From: RGIG426 sp045639905
GTDB lineage: Bacteria > Bacillota > Clostridia > Oscillospirales > Acutalibacteraceae
DNA: 14,676 nucleotides
Assembly (NCBI GenBank): GCA_045639905.1
Contig: JAZUDZ010000012.1
Span: 1-14,676 of the forward strand
Direction of reading: 5' to 3'
How positions within the stretch are numbered: the stretch's first letter is position 1; every line of letters begins with the position of its first letter. Below, piece by piece: positions 1 through 6,841 of this stretch. The position numbers and the translations under genes were made by a program. Below the pieces are notes generated by a model. It was not told the origin of the DNA and did no database searches. It saw only the letters and a program-made list of their open reading frames with translations.

Positions 1-1
1 T

Positions 2-325
2 TCCTGCCACAAAAATGACGAATGTCGAAACATAACTTCTAAACTACATCTAACGCACCACCTTATACAGGAAGAAAGTTATACGTCCAAAGCATCATTT
101 TGGGACAAAGACTACATCCCGACCTATGACAAAAACAAAGAACAGAACTATGAATTCAGTGGCAAACGAAAGCACAGAGGACTCTACATAACATCCGATG
201 GAAAAATCTTAAATGCCGATGTGAACGGTGCACTGAATATCACGAGAAAAAGCAACGTTGTGGATCTGCGAATCCTATACGATAGAGGCGATGTGGACAC
301 GCCTGTAAGAATAAGGGTGGCCTGA
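2..325 (+). CDS. tnpB: TnpB (IS200/IS605 family RNA-guided nuclease), C-terminal part, cut by window start
   Basis: The frame is open from base 2 to the TGA at 323-325 and gives about 107 residues. From roughly base 60 it reads as the end of a TnpB/OrfB protein: QEESYTSKAS, then FSGKRKHRGLY, then LNADVNGALNI and the basic tail TPVRIRVA. The NADVNGA segment carries the last RuvC active-site Asp. As in other members of the YTSKAS subfamily, the usual zinc-ribbon cysteines between these motifs are missing. TnpB proteins are RNA-guided DNA nucleases that help IS200/IS605 elements persist. The first 20 or so residues in this frame do not clearly resemble TnpB, so a frameshift or local divergence is possible. 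The N-terminal part lies outside the window. Confidence 0.88.
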   Translation, partial: SCHKNDECRNITSKLHLTHHLIQEESYTSKASFWDKDYIPTYDKNKEQNYEFSGKRKHRGLYITSDGKILNADVNGALNITRKSNVVDLRILYDRGDVDTPVRIRVA

Positions 326-361
326 AATCAGGTGGAAACTTAAATACCAAACTTCTTAAAC

Positions 362-414
362 GGAGCCAAATGGCTCCTAGAAGCCCCCACTTCAAGTGTT
401 AACTAAGTGGTGGG
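362..414 (+). ncRNA. right-end hairpins, probable 3' scaffold of a TnpB omega RNA
   Basis: Two stem-loops stand side by side directly downstream of tnpB (362-377 and 384-414). In characterised IS200/IS605 elements the omega RNA overlaps the tnpB 3' end and the right end, with its guide read from the sequence next to the right end. By analogy the guide here would be copied from the flanking bases from about 423 onward, inside the disrupted fic-like gene. Only the folding is seen; transcription is inferred. Confidence 0.45.
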
Positions 415-422
415 TAGTTCAC

Positions 423-888
423 GATTAAATATGTGAGAACATTCGGCTTCCGTGCCAATAATGATGCGTTCAAAGAAAATTCGTGGTTCTTCCGTAATGC
501 GCTTGTCAGAGCCAATTTTAATGACCTGCAAAACGACATTCATTCCACAACGAAGTATTTGGAAATGTTCTTCGGCAATCTTCTTCTCGGCACAGGCCAC
601 GAACTGAAGAACCGTTATCTTCATATTGACTATGTGGACGAAAACGCTTCTCAAAGTATCACGCCAAAAGTTCCAAAGTATCAATTTGATACTTTGGACT
701 GTTCTTTGGAAGAATTGGCAGTCATAAAGATAATAGCTAACAACCCGAACGTTAAGCAGCAAGAGCTTGTTGAGGCAACAGGAAAATCCATTGCAACTGT
801 AAAACGAATTATGAAATCTCTGCAAGACAAAAACTATGTCCGCAGAGAGAACGGCAAACGCTACGGCAAATGGGAAATCTTGATTTAA
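423..888 (+). pseudogene. Fic-family protein, C-terminal remnant interrupted by the TnpB element
   Basis: The open frame reads back from the TAA at 886-888 through GTG 433 to about 418, with an in-frame stop at 415-417 inside the IS end. The product begins KYVRTFGFRANNDAF and continues NSWFFRNALVRANFND and LLLGTGHELKNRYLHID. I recognise these as the region after the catalytic FIDO fold in Fic (AMPylating) proteins. The last 65 or so residues form a winged-helix domain (QQELVEATGKSIATVKRIMK, then NYVRRENGKRYGKWEI), also usual at the C-terminus of these proteins. The catalytic HPFxxGNGR motif and everything N-terminal to KYVRTF are absent. No ribosome site precedes GTG 433, so translation is unlikely. 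The family call is from memory of conserved phrases. Confidence 0.7.
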
Positions 889-910
889 TCTTGGAAAAAA
901 CCAAAAAACA

Positions 911-951
911 CCCCATCCCCCGGATTGCTCCGAGAGATGGGGTTTGCTTTT
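911..951 (+). terminator. hairpin terminator after the fic remnant
   Basis: CCCCATC (911-917) pairs with GATGGGG (936-942), with an inner CGGA/TCCG stem around TTGC. A T-rich run follows (943-951) and an A-rich run precedes it (897-909), so it could work in both directions. A second imperfect hairpin (958-984: AAAGG-GCGCC, loop CCAA, GGTGC-TTT-CCTTT) is followed by six T at 992-997 and may be a back-up terminator. Nothing coding is seen between 889 and 1122. Confidence 0.75.
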
Positions 952-1051
952 ACCTGTAAAGGGCGCCCCAAGGTGCTTTCCTTTGAACGGAGATTTTTTC
1001 AAGCGTCAGGTTTGGTATCTTCTCACTCATCAGCGTGTAGTTCTTTGTGCC

Positions 1052-1080
1052 TTGACTTGCTATTCAACGTTTTCTATACT
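1052..1080 (+). promoter_or_regulatory. sigma-A promoter of the GH3/dockerin gene
   Basis: TTGACT (1052-1057), a 17-base spacer, and TATACT (1075-1080) make a near-consensus promoter. The predicted start of transcription, near 1087, leaves a leader of about 36 bases before ATG 1123. Confidence 0.8.
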
Positions 1081-1122
1081 ACAGGTATCCACATACCACG
1101 AAAATTCAGGAGGTTATCGAAA

Positions 1123-3258
1123 ATGGCGAAAAAAATCGTATCGTTCCTTTTGGTAAGTATTATAGTATGTACGCTTTTGGTTGTTCCTGCCGAGGCGAGT
1201 TCCTCTGTGGACGACTACCTACGCCATTTGTCCCTACGGCAGAAGATCACCCAGATGTTTATGATGGATTTTAGACAATGGAAATCCGCGGGCGAGGAGA
1301 CCGCCACCGACTTCACGATGATGAACAACGAGGTGCGCGGGATCCTTGAAGACTATGATTTCGGCGCGGTAATTTGTTTTGCCAATAACATCAAGACCAC
1401 CGAGGACACCTTTGCGCTTACCCTGGCGATGCAGGATGCGGCGATGTGTGACGGTGGTATTCCGCTGTTGATTGCCACCGATCAGGAGGGCGGCAACGTC
1501 TATCGTTTAGGCTCTGGCACAGCACTCCCTGGAAATATGGCGCTCGGCGCGACACGAGACAGTAGCTATGCGTATGAGACGGGCAGGATCATCGGCAGCG
1601 AATTAAGTTGTCTTGGAATCAATGTTTCGCTTGCCCCGGTGGTAGATGTCAACAACAACGCAAATAATCCCGTAATCGGTCTGCGCTCTTTCGGCGACGA
1701 TGCCGCCATCGTCGGCGCGATGGCATCGAGGTGCATCGAGGGGATGTCGGACAACAATGTAATTGGCTGTGCCAAACACTTTCCTGGCCACGGCGACACC
1801 GCAACGGACAGCCACTACGGTCTTCCCTCGGTCGACAAGTCGCTTGATGTGCTGACGAATAACGAACTTGCCCCCTATAAAATGGCGATTTCTAATGGCA
1901 TTGATATGATCATGACCGCGCATATCCTCTACCCTCAACTTGAAAAGGACACGATGGTTTCCGAAAAGACCGGCAAGAAAGAATGCTTACCCGCCACTAT
2001 GTCTGACGACATCATCACGGGACTCTTGAAAGGGACACTCGGCTTTGAAGGAATCGTCTGCACGGATGCGATGAATATGGCGGGTGTTACCGATTATTGG
2101 AACGAGGTGCAAGCAGTCATCAACGCCATCAATGCCGGCGTCGACCTGATATGTATGCCGACAAGCGTGCATTGTTTGGAAGAAATCCCCAAACTGGATG
2201 CCATTATTGAGGGGGTCGTTGCCGCCGTCAACCGCGGCGAGATCTCCGAATCCCGGCTCAACGATGCCTGCCGTAGGATACTGACGGTGAAGGCAAAACA
2301 CGGTGTCCTCAATTACAATGCCGCCGCGTTTTCTCTTAATAAAGCGCTGTCTGTTGTCGGTTGTGCAGAAAATCGTTCCATCGAACATGAGATCGCAGCA
2401 AAGTCGGTCACGGTCGTCGAAAATAACGGCATTCTGCCTTTGAAACTCACAAAAAACAGCCGAGTTTTGATGCTGACCCCCTATGAGGATGAGTGTTCCT
2501 CGTTTGTTATGGGCTGTAACCGCGCTGCACAAGCCAGCCTTATTCCCGAGGGCGCAGAGTTCAAGGTGGTGCGTTATGAAGATATGGGTTCTCCCTATAA
2601 TCTATCTTCCTATCGGGAGAATCTCGATTGGGCGGACACCGTGTTTATTAACTCGGAAATCAAAAACCTATCTCGCGTCGTTGACAACACTTGGTTTTAC
2701 GCGGGCCCGCGCGCCTTTTTGGAATATGCCTCTCAACACGGTAAAAAGACGATCGTTATGTCATCCAGCCTGCCATACGACGTTCAATTTTATCCAGAAG
2801 CGGATGCGGTCCTTGCTGTCTACGGCTGTATCGGATCGGATCTGGATCCCGCCGAGGTACGCAGCAGCGGCATCACTGAAAGCGTGACCGCTTGTGGTCC
2901 CAATATACCGGCAGGTGTCGAGGTCGCCTTCGGCGTGTTTGGCGCTGGCGGCGTTTTGCCAGTCAACATCCCCGCGTTTGAACGTGCAAGCGGAAGTTAT
3001 GGCGAGGATCTCGCCTACGCACGCGGCTATGGGCTTTTCTACAATGCGGTCCAAACTGAGCCAGGTTACGGCGATGTAAACGATGATGGCACGGTGAACA
3101 TGAAAGACGTGCTGGCGATGCGCCAATATCTCGCCGGCCTCACCGCCACGATCAACGAAACTGCCGCCGATGTGAACGACGACGGTGAGGTGAATATGAA
3201 AGACGTGTTGCAGGTGCGTAAGTTTCTCGCAAACCTCATCGAGCACCTCGGCAGCTGA
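1123..3258 (+). CDS. secreted NagZ-like GH3 beta-N-acetylglucosaminidase with C-terminal type I dockerin
   Basis: This encodes 711 residues. ATG 1123 is chosen because AGGAGGT (1108-1114) lies 8 bases upstream and the product then opens with a signal peptide ending AEA-SSS near residue 25. The catalytic domain is GH3 of the NagZ branch. It has KHFPGHGDT (218-226) leading into D229-S-H231, the Asp/His dyad that serves as acid/base in NagZ, and the nucleophile Asp315 in CTDAMNMAG. A GH3 C-terminal alpha/beta region follows. Residues about 650-706 hold two calcium-binding dockerin repeats, GDVNDDGTVNMKDVL and ADVNDDGEVNMKDVL, which would dock the enzyme to a cohesin. Family members cleave, or phosphorolyse, beta-linked GlcNAc in muropeptides or chito-oligosaccharides; the substrate here is unknown. 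It appears to be monocistronic, and no cohesin or scaffoldin is present in the window. Confidence 0.92.
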   Translation: MAKKIVSFLLVSIIVCTLLVVPAEASSSVDDYLRHLSLRQKITQMFMMDFRQWKSAGEETATDFTMMNNEVRGILEDYDFGAVICFANNIKTTEDTFALTLAMQDAAMCDGGIPLLIATDQEGGNVYRLGSGTALPGNMALGATRDSSYAYETGRIIGSELSCLGINVSLAPVVDVNNNANNPVIGLRSFGDDAAIVGAMASRCIEGMSDNNVIGCAKHFPGHGDTATDSHYGLPSVDKSLDVLTNNELAPYKMAISNGIDMIMTAHILYPQLEKDTMVSEKTGKKECLPATMSDDIITGLLKGTLGFEGIVCTDAMNMAGVTDYWNEVQAVINAINAGVDLICMPTSVHCLEEIPKLDAIIEGVVAAVNRGEISESRLNDACRRILTVKAKHGVLNYNAAAFSLNKALSVVGCAENRSIEHEIAAKSVTVVENNGILPLKLTKNSRVLMLTPYEDECSSFVMGCNRAAQASLIPEGAEFKVVRYEDMGSPYNLSSYRENLDWADTVFINSEIKNLSRVVDNTWFYAGPRAFLEYASQHGKKTIVMSSSLPYDVQFYPEADAVLAVYGCIGSDLDPAEVRSSGITESVTACGPNIPAGVEVAFGVFGAGGVLPVNIPAFERASGSYGEDLAYARGYGLFYNAVQTEPGYGDVNDDGTVNMKDVLAMRQYLAGLTATINETAADVNDDGEVNMKDVLQVRKFLANLIEHLGS

Positions 3259-3398
3259 TGCCCCCCTCTTGGACGAGGCAAGATCCCTGTCCTGCGCCGC
3301 CCTTTGGGAAAAGCCTTACGCGTATTTGGACATTTTTTGCAAAAAAATATATTTTTTCTCGGCAGTACTGCAACATATCCAAAACAAACTCTTCGGCA

Positions 3399-3427
3399 TT
3401 GAGATTCCGCTTGTTTCGTGGTATACT
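3399..3427 (+). promoter_or_regulatory. sigma-A promoter of the membrane/radical SAM/nucleosidase gene
   Basis: TTGAGA (3399-3404), a 17-base spacer, and TATACT (3422-3427). The predicted leader to ATG 3477 is about 40 bases and shows no riboswitch-like fold. The upstream gap 3259-3398 has A/T runs and a short palindrome (TTTTTTGCAAAAAA, 3333-3346), but no convincing terminator for the preceding gene. Confidence 0.75.
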
Positions 3428-3476
3428 TTTGCAAAGTACAGACAAAGAAAAACAAAAGAAGCACAGAGGAAAAAAT

Positions 3477-5927
3477 ATGAAAAAAACACCGAATAAAAAA
3501 ACGTGGCTTATTTTCTTTCTATCATTTGCCGTATTCTTTCTGACAACACTGTTTGCCAACAAATACTTGCTCGCGTTTGATGTTTCAAGCGTGCGTATTT
3601 CCGCAGCACTTAATCCGGTCTTGGGAATCACATTCGGGTGGCCGGCCATTCTCGGCTGTGCCTTCGGAAATTTTCTGTCCGATCTTGCCGCGGGTTGGGG
3701 CATTACCACAGCCTTGCTCGGATTTCCGTCACAGATCCTATATGGTTTTATCCCCTATTTCCTGTGGCGTCGCTTTATCGGCTGTAAATCACACATAACG
3801 CGTCTGGACAATCCGAAAAAAGTATTTGTCTTTATTTTAATATCCCTTGTCAACTCCATTTATATCGGTCTGGATGTCGGATGCATTCAGTGGCTTGTCG
3901 CAAAAACGGCTTTCCTGCGCACGGCCTTTTTCGCGGGCCTCAACGACTTTACCGCCTGCGTCTTTTTCGGTCTGCCGATGCTTTCGCTCTTTGACTACGT
4001 TTACTCGAAAAAGATTCATAAAGGAAAAAGAAAGCTGTCCTTTAACGAAATCATCATTTTGATTACCAGTGGCATAGAGCTTCTTGTCTTTGCGGCAATT
4101 GCCATCATCTGCAGCGTTGCCTTCAAAGAAAAATCCCTGACGGAAATATGGCAATCCATCTTCCTTTATGCGATCATTGCCTTCTCCGTTTTGACCGTTC
4201 TCTCCTTTATTGCCATGGGGATTATGAGTTCCCTTCGCAAAAAACACGCGGGGCTCAGAATTATCGAAAAACCCAGCGGCACCGTTTTTATCGACGAAAA
4301 GAAACAGCTTGAGTTTGTTTCGTTCCCCGGACAGGCACAGGAATACCGAATCAAATCCGACAAACGAGGATTTAGCCTCGAAAATGCGCAAAAACCGATC
4401 GTCGCCTCCTATGAGGAAGCGTGGTATACAGTCCTTTCCAACCAAAAAGGTTGTCCCATGAAATGTCTGTTCTGCGACTGCCCCGGCTTCGGTTTTTACG
4501 GCAATGCATCGCCGGATGATTTACGCTATCAAATCAACACCATCATGGATAACGTCGGCTCCACCCATACACAGTATTTCGGTGTGGACTTTATGCGAAT
4601 GGGCGAACCGACCCTCAATGAAAACATTTTGGACTTCATTGAATTTGAACTGAAAGATCTCATTCGGTCCAAGGTGGATGCCGAGAGAGTCGTACCGGCT
4701 GTTTCCACCATGTTTCCTAGAAATAAATCGGCCGTCACCGCCTTTTTGCAGAGATACTGCAAAATCAAAAACGAAGTGTACAAAGGAGATGCAGAACTCC
4801 AGTTCAGTATTTCCTCCACCGATGAAGCGGCCCGCAATATGCTGTATAAAAATGCGTCCCTGTCTCTGTCGGAAATTGCGGAAATCGCCCAATCGCTTCC
4901 CATGCCAAACGGCAGCAAATATCGTTTGAATTTCCCCGTCACAAAGGATACCGTTATCGACCCTCTGGTCATCGACAAACTGTTTGACAAGAACAAGTTT
5001 GAAATCAAAATCACGCCGATTCACAACACCTTTAACGCCCAGGACAACGGATTCAACGTAACCAGCGAATACGACACCTATGACGTGTTCGCCCCCATTG
5101 AACAATCGTTCCTGGAAATCGGCTGGGACGTTGTGGTGTATTTGGACAAGAAAAACGAGGACGATGATTCCCTTACCTGCGGTCATCTGCTTCTTTCCAA
5201 TATTCGGGATAAACTAAGCGACGCCCCCACGGGGAAACGCCGTGTCGGCATTGTCGTCGCCATTGAAATGAACGCCATTTTCGAGCGATACGGAAACTGT
5301 AAGGAAATCGGGACATCCGCCGGATTTAAGCTGTTTTTGGTGGAACGGGACAACTATTCCATTTATATTGCTCAGTCCGGTATGGGAGAATGTGCGGCAG
5401 CCGCCGCCTGTCAGTTCCTCATTTCCAAATGTAACGTTTCCATGATTATCAACTTCGGTGTCGTAGGCGGTCTTACACCGGAAATGAAACAACTCAAAGT
5501 TTGTTTGGTGGATAAAGTGGTGCACTACAAATACGACTGCACCGAGTTTTTGCCGATGGTTGTCGGCCAGGTGGACGGGTATGACTCCATTTATATAAAA
5601 ACCAGCGAAACACTCGTAAAACAAACCCTGATGCTGGATGACAATCTCACGCTCGTAACCTGCTGCTCCGGTGATAAATTCATCGGTACGGCCGAAGAAA
5701 AAACCTACTTGCATAACACCTTCGGCGGCGACATCTGCGATATGGAATCCGCCGGAATCGTACTGACCTGCGATACAAATAAGGTCCCGTGCATTCTGTT
5801 CAAAGCCGTTTCGGACGGGTTGGCAGACGGTGCGGAAGGATTCTTTGCGGAACTGGAAAACGCCTCCAAAAAATGTTTGGAAACGGTTGACCGGGTCCTT
5901 GACAAAATTGCCACCATCGAAACCTAA
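3477..5927 (+). CDS. fusion: multi-pass membrane domain + RlmN-like radical SAM + MTA/SAH-nucleosidase-like domain
   Basis: This encodes 816 residues. The ATG follows AGAGGA (3465-3470) by 6 bases. Residues 1-255 hold about seven membrane segments (near 10-30, 45-70, 76-97, 116-140, 148-174, 191-215, 225-250). The stretch ISAALNPVLGITFGWPAILG recalls QueT-type ECF substrate-binding components or MASE1-like domains; neither match is secure. Residues about 300-575 are radical SAM, with cluster cysteines C326, C330 and C333 (CPMKCLFC) and RMGEP at 374-378. The fold order matches RlmN, including C568 in LTCGHLLL, which aligns with RlmN's methyl-carrying Cys355 (AACGQL). The position of RlmN Cys118 is Val319. 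Residues 588-816 resemble MtnN/nucleoside phosphorylases: GIVVAIE (591-597), an ME pair with E757 and Asp780 in VSDG. Asn599 sits where MtnN has catalytic Glu12. The nucleosidase could clear SAH and 5'-deoxyadenosine made by the radical SAM domain. The physiological substrate is unknown. Confidence 0.85.
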   Translation: MKKTPNKKTWLIFFLSFAVFFLTTLFANKYLLAFDVSSVRISAALNPVLGITFGWPAILGCAFGNFLSDLAAGWGITTALLGFPSQILYGFIPYFLWRRFIGCKSHITRLDNPKKVFVFILISLVNSIYIGLDVGCIQWLVAKTAFLRTAFFAGLNDFTACVFFGLPMLSLFDYVYSKKIHKGKRKLSFNEIIILITSGIELLVFAAIAIICSVAFKEKSLTEIWQSIFLYAIIAFSVLTVLSFIAMGIMSSLRKKHAGLRIIEKPSGTVFIDEKKQLEFVSFPGQAQEYRIKSDKRGFSLENAQKPIVASYEEAWYTVLSNQKGCPMKCLFCDCPGFGFYGNASPDDLRYQINTIMDNVGSTHTQYFGVDFMRMGEPTLNENILDFIEFELKDLIRSKVDAERVVPAVSTMFPRNKSAVTAFLQRYCKIKNEVYKGDAELQFSISSTDEAARNMLYKNASLSLSEIAEIAQSLPMPNGSKYRLNFPVTKDTVIDPLVIDKLFDKNKFEIKITPIHNTFNAQDNGFNVTSEYDTYDVFAPIEQSFLEIGWDVVVYLDKKNEDDDSLTCGHLLLSNIRDKLSDAPTGKRRVGIVVAIEMNAIFERYGNCKEIGTSAGFKLFLVERDNYSIYIAQSGMGECAAAAACQFLISKCNVSMIINFGVVGGLTPEMKQLKVCLVDKVVHYKYDCTEFLPMVVGQVDGYDSIYIKTSETLVKQTLMLDDNLTLVTCCSGDKFIGTAEEKTYLHNTFGGDICDMESAGIVLTCDTNKVPCILFKAVSDGLADGAEGFFAELENASKKCLETVDRVLDKIATIET

Positions 5928-5938
5928 ACACAACAGTG

Positions 5939-5978
5939 AGCCACCTGCGCCCCCGGCGGTGCAGGTGGCTTCTTTTTT
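5939..5978 (+). terminator. strong rho-independent terminator
   Basis: AGCCACCTGC (5939-5948) pairs perfectly with GCAGGTGGCT (5961-5970), followed by a T-rich run to 5978. It closes the fusion gene and separates it from the downstream operon. Confidence 0.9.
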
Positions 5979-6035
5979 GATTTAGTTGTAAATTCGGACT
6001 ATTTTTGGTTAAAGTTTGTCTTTCCAAATAACGTA

Positions 6036-6063
6036 TTGACTTTTTATGAATTATATATATAAT
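6036..6063 (+). promoter_or_regulatory. sigma-A promoter of the surface-protein operon
   Basis: TTGACT (6036-6041), a 16-base spacer, and TATAAT (6058-6063), set in a very A/T-rich stretch (about 5981-6085). The leader to ATG 6126 is roughly 55 bases. The next terminator is at 14346, so all three downstream genes are probably one transcript of about 8.3 kb. Confidence 0.8.
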
Positions 6064-6125
6064 AATAAATAAGTATTACCTAATTATTGCGTCAGCAAAT
6101 TGTTCACGGAAAGGAGAGAAGAACG

Positions 6126-6800
6126 ATGGAACAACAAAAAACCACGAAAAAACCGCTCGGCATTTTATCACTTCGGCTTGCCGGTATTCTTCTGTGTCTT
6201 GTCGTTCTGCTTACCTGTTTATTGGCCGGCATCTTTGCCCGTTACGTGAGCACCGGCTCTACGAACTCTCCCGCCCGTGTCATCAAGTTTGAAAAGCTGA
6301 CCATCAACGATAACGACGATGTCTTTACCGATCCGGACACCCATACCATGCTTTTGGCACCCGGCGCAACGATTCACCGGGACACTTCCATTTCTTTCGG
6401 CGGTTCGGAAGCAGCCTGCTACGTGTTCCTGCGGGTCACCACCAACAGCTTCACGAAAACCGGCAACTACGCGTATCAATACGGCACGGTCTCCGGCAAA
6501 ACCATCAACTTCTCGGTGGACTCCGGATGGACATATTTAAAAACGGACAACGGTGCTTCCGTTTACTATACGATTACCGATGCGAACGAGGCACTGGATG
6601 CCAAACCGGTTTTACAAAACGGCAGCATCACGGTGGGTGACGCATTCACCCGCACGGAAATCCAGGCACTGCCCTCAACACTTCAAATTGCATTTGATGC
6701 CTACGCCGTTCAGCTTGACGGATTCGGCGACTATGCGACAGAGGCAGAACATGCCACGGCGGCATGGGATTCCGTAAAGACACACAACATATATATCTGA
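6126..6800 (+). CDS. SipW-type exported protein (TasA/camelysin-like), small
   Basis: This encodes 224 residues. The start follows AAGGAGA (6111-6117) by 8 bases. The N-terminus is basic (MEQQKTTKKPLG), then a hydrophobic segment (about 17-37), then IFARYVSTGSTNSPARVIKF. This pattern is common in Clostridia proteins carrying the SipW-dependent type of signal peptide, in which the mature chain starts a beta-rich domain right after the membrane segment. The rest is beta-strand rich (APGATIHRDTSISFGG, YVFLRVTTNSF) and has no catalytic motif. In relatives such as TasA these proteins polymerise into biofilm fibres or act as minor fibre components. It is first in the operon, 41 bases before the giant surface protein. 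The family call rests on the N-terminal pattern, and no SipW peptidase gene is in the window. Confidence 0.7.
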   Translation: MEQQKTTKKPLGILSLRLAGILLCLVVLLTCLLAGIFARYVSTGSTNSPARVIKFEKLTINDNDDVFTDPDTHTMLLAPGATIHRDTSISFGGSEAACYVFLRVTTNSFTKTGNYAYQYGTVSGKTINFSVDSGWTYLKTDNGASVYYTITDANEALDAKPVLQNGSITVGDAFTRTEIQALPSTLQIAFDAYAVQLDGFGDYATEAEHATAAWDSVKTHNIYI

Positions 6801-6841
6801 CTTTTTTAAAACCCTAAATTACACGAAAGGAGGTCTGCGAT

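Larger units (their letters stand above)
1..422 (+). mobile_element. IS200/IS605-family element, right half with right end
   Basis: The tnpB tail is followed by about 97 non-coding bases that look like an IS605-type right end. A GGAGCC/GGCTCC hairpin lies at 362-367/372-377. A larger subterminal hairpin pairs CCCCCACTT (384-392) with AAGTGGTGGG (405-414), with one bulged T at 411 and a 12-base loop. The sequence then runs GTAGTTCAC to 422, a plausible cleavage end, and just after it the reading frame of a disrupted gene resumes. The 3' end of tnpB plus this region is where the guide (omega) RNA of such elements is normally encoded. The exact end is inferred from the junction with coding sequence, and the left end is outside the window. 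Confidence 0.75.

Noticed and set aside
433..435. GTG as a genuine start of a short stand-alone protein
   Set aside because: There is no ribosome site upstream, and the product begins in the middle of a conserved Fic-family stretch, so it is a remnant rather than a complete gene.
403..1002. A 199-codon minus-strand open frame over the fic remnant and terminator
   Set aside because: Its N-terminal part is the reverse reading of the terminator hairpins and the rest is antisense to the Fic-like frame. It has no convincing ribosome site or family match.
925..1122. Upstream in-frame extension of the GH3 gene
   Set aside because: The extension runs through the terminator and the promoter and would bury the signal peptide. 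ATG 1123 with AGGAGGT is the better start.
3333..3371. Short palindromes TTTTTTGCAAAAAA and GCAGTACTGC as a terminator or operator
   Set aside because: They are short, A/T-run driven and lack the G+C stem plus T-tract layout, so they are within what chance gives.
3428..3476. A preQ1 or other riboswitch ahead of the fusion gene, which would have supported a queuosine role
   Set aside because: The leader is only about 40 bases, A-rich and without a visible stem-loop or preQ1 core, so a queuosine link rests on domain make-up alone.
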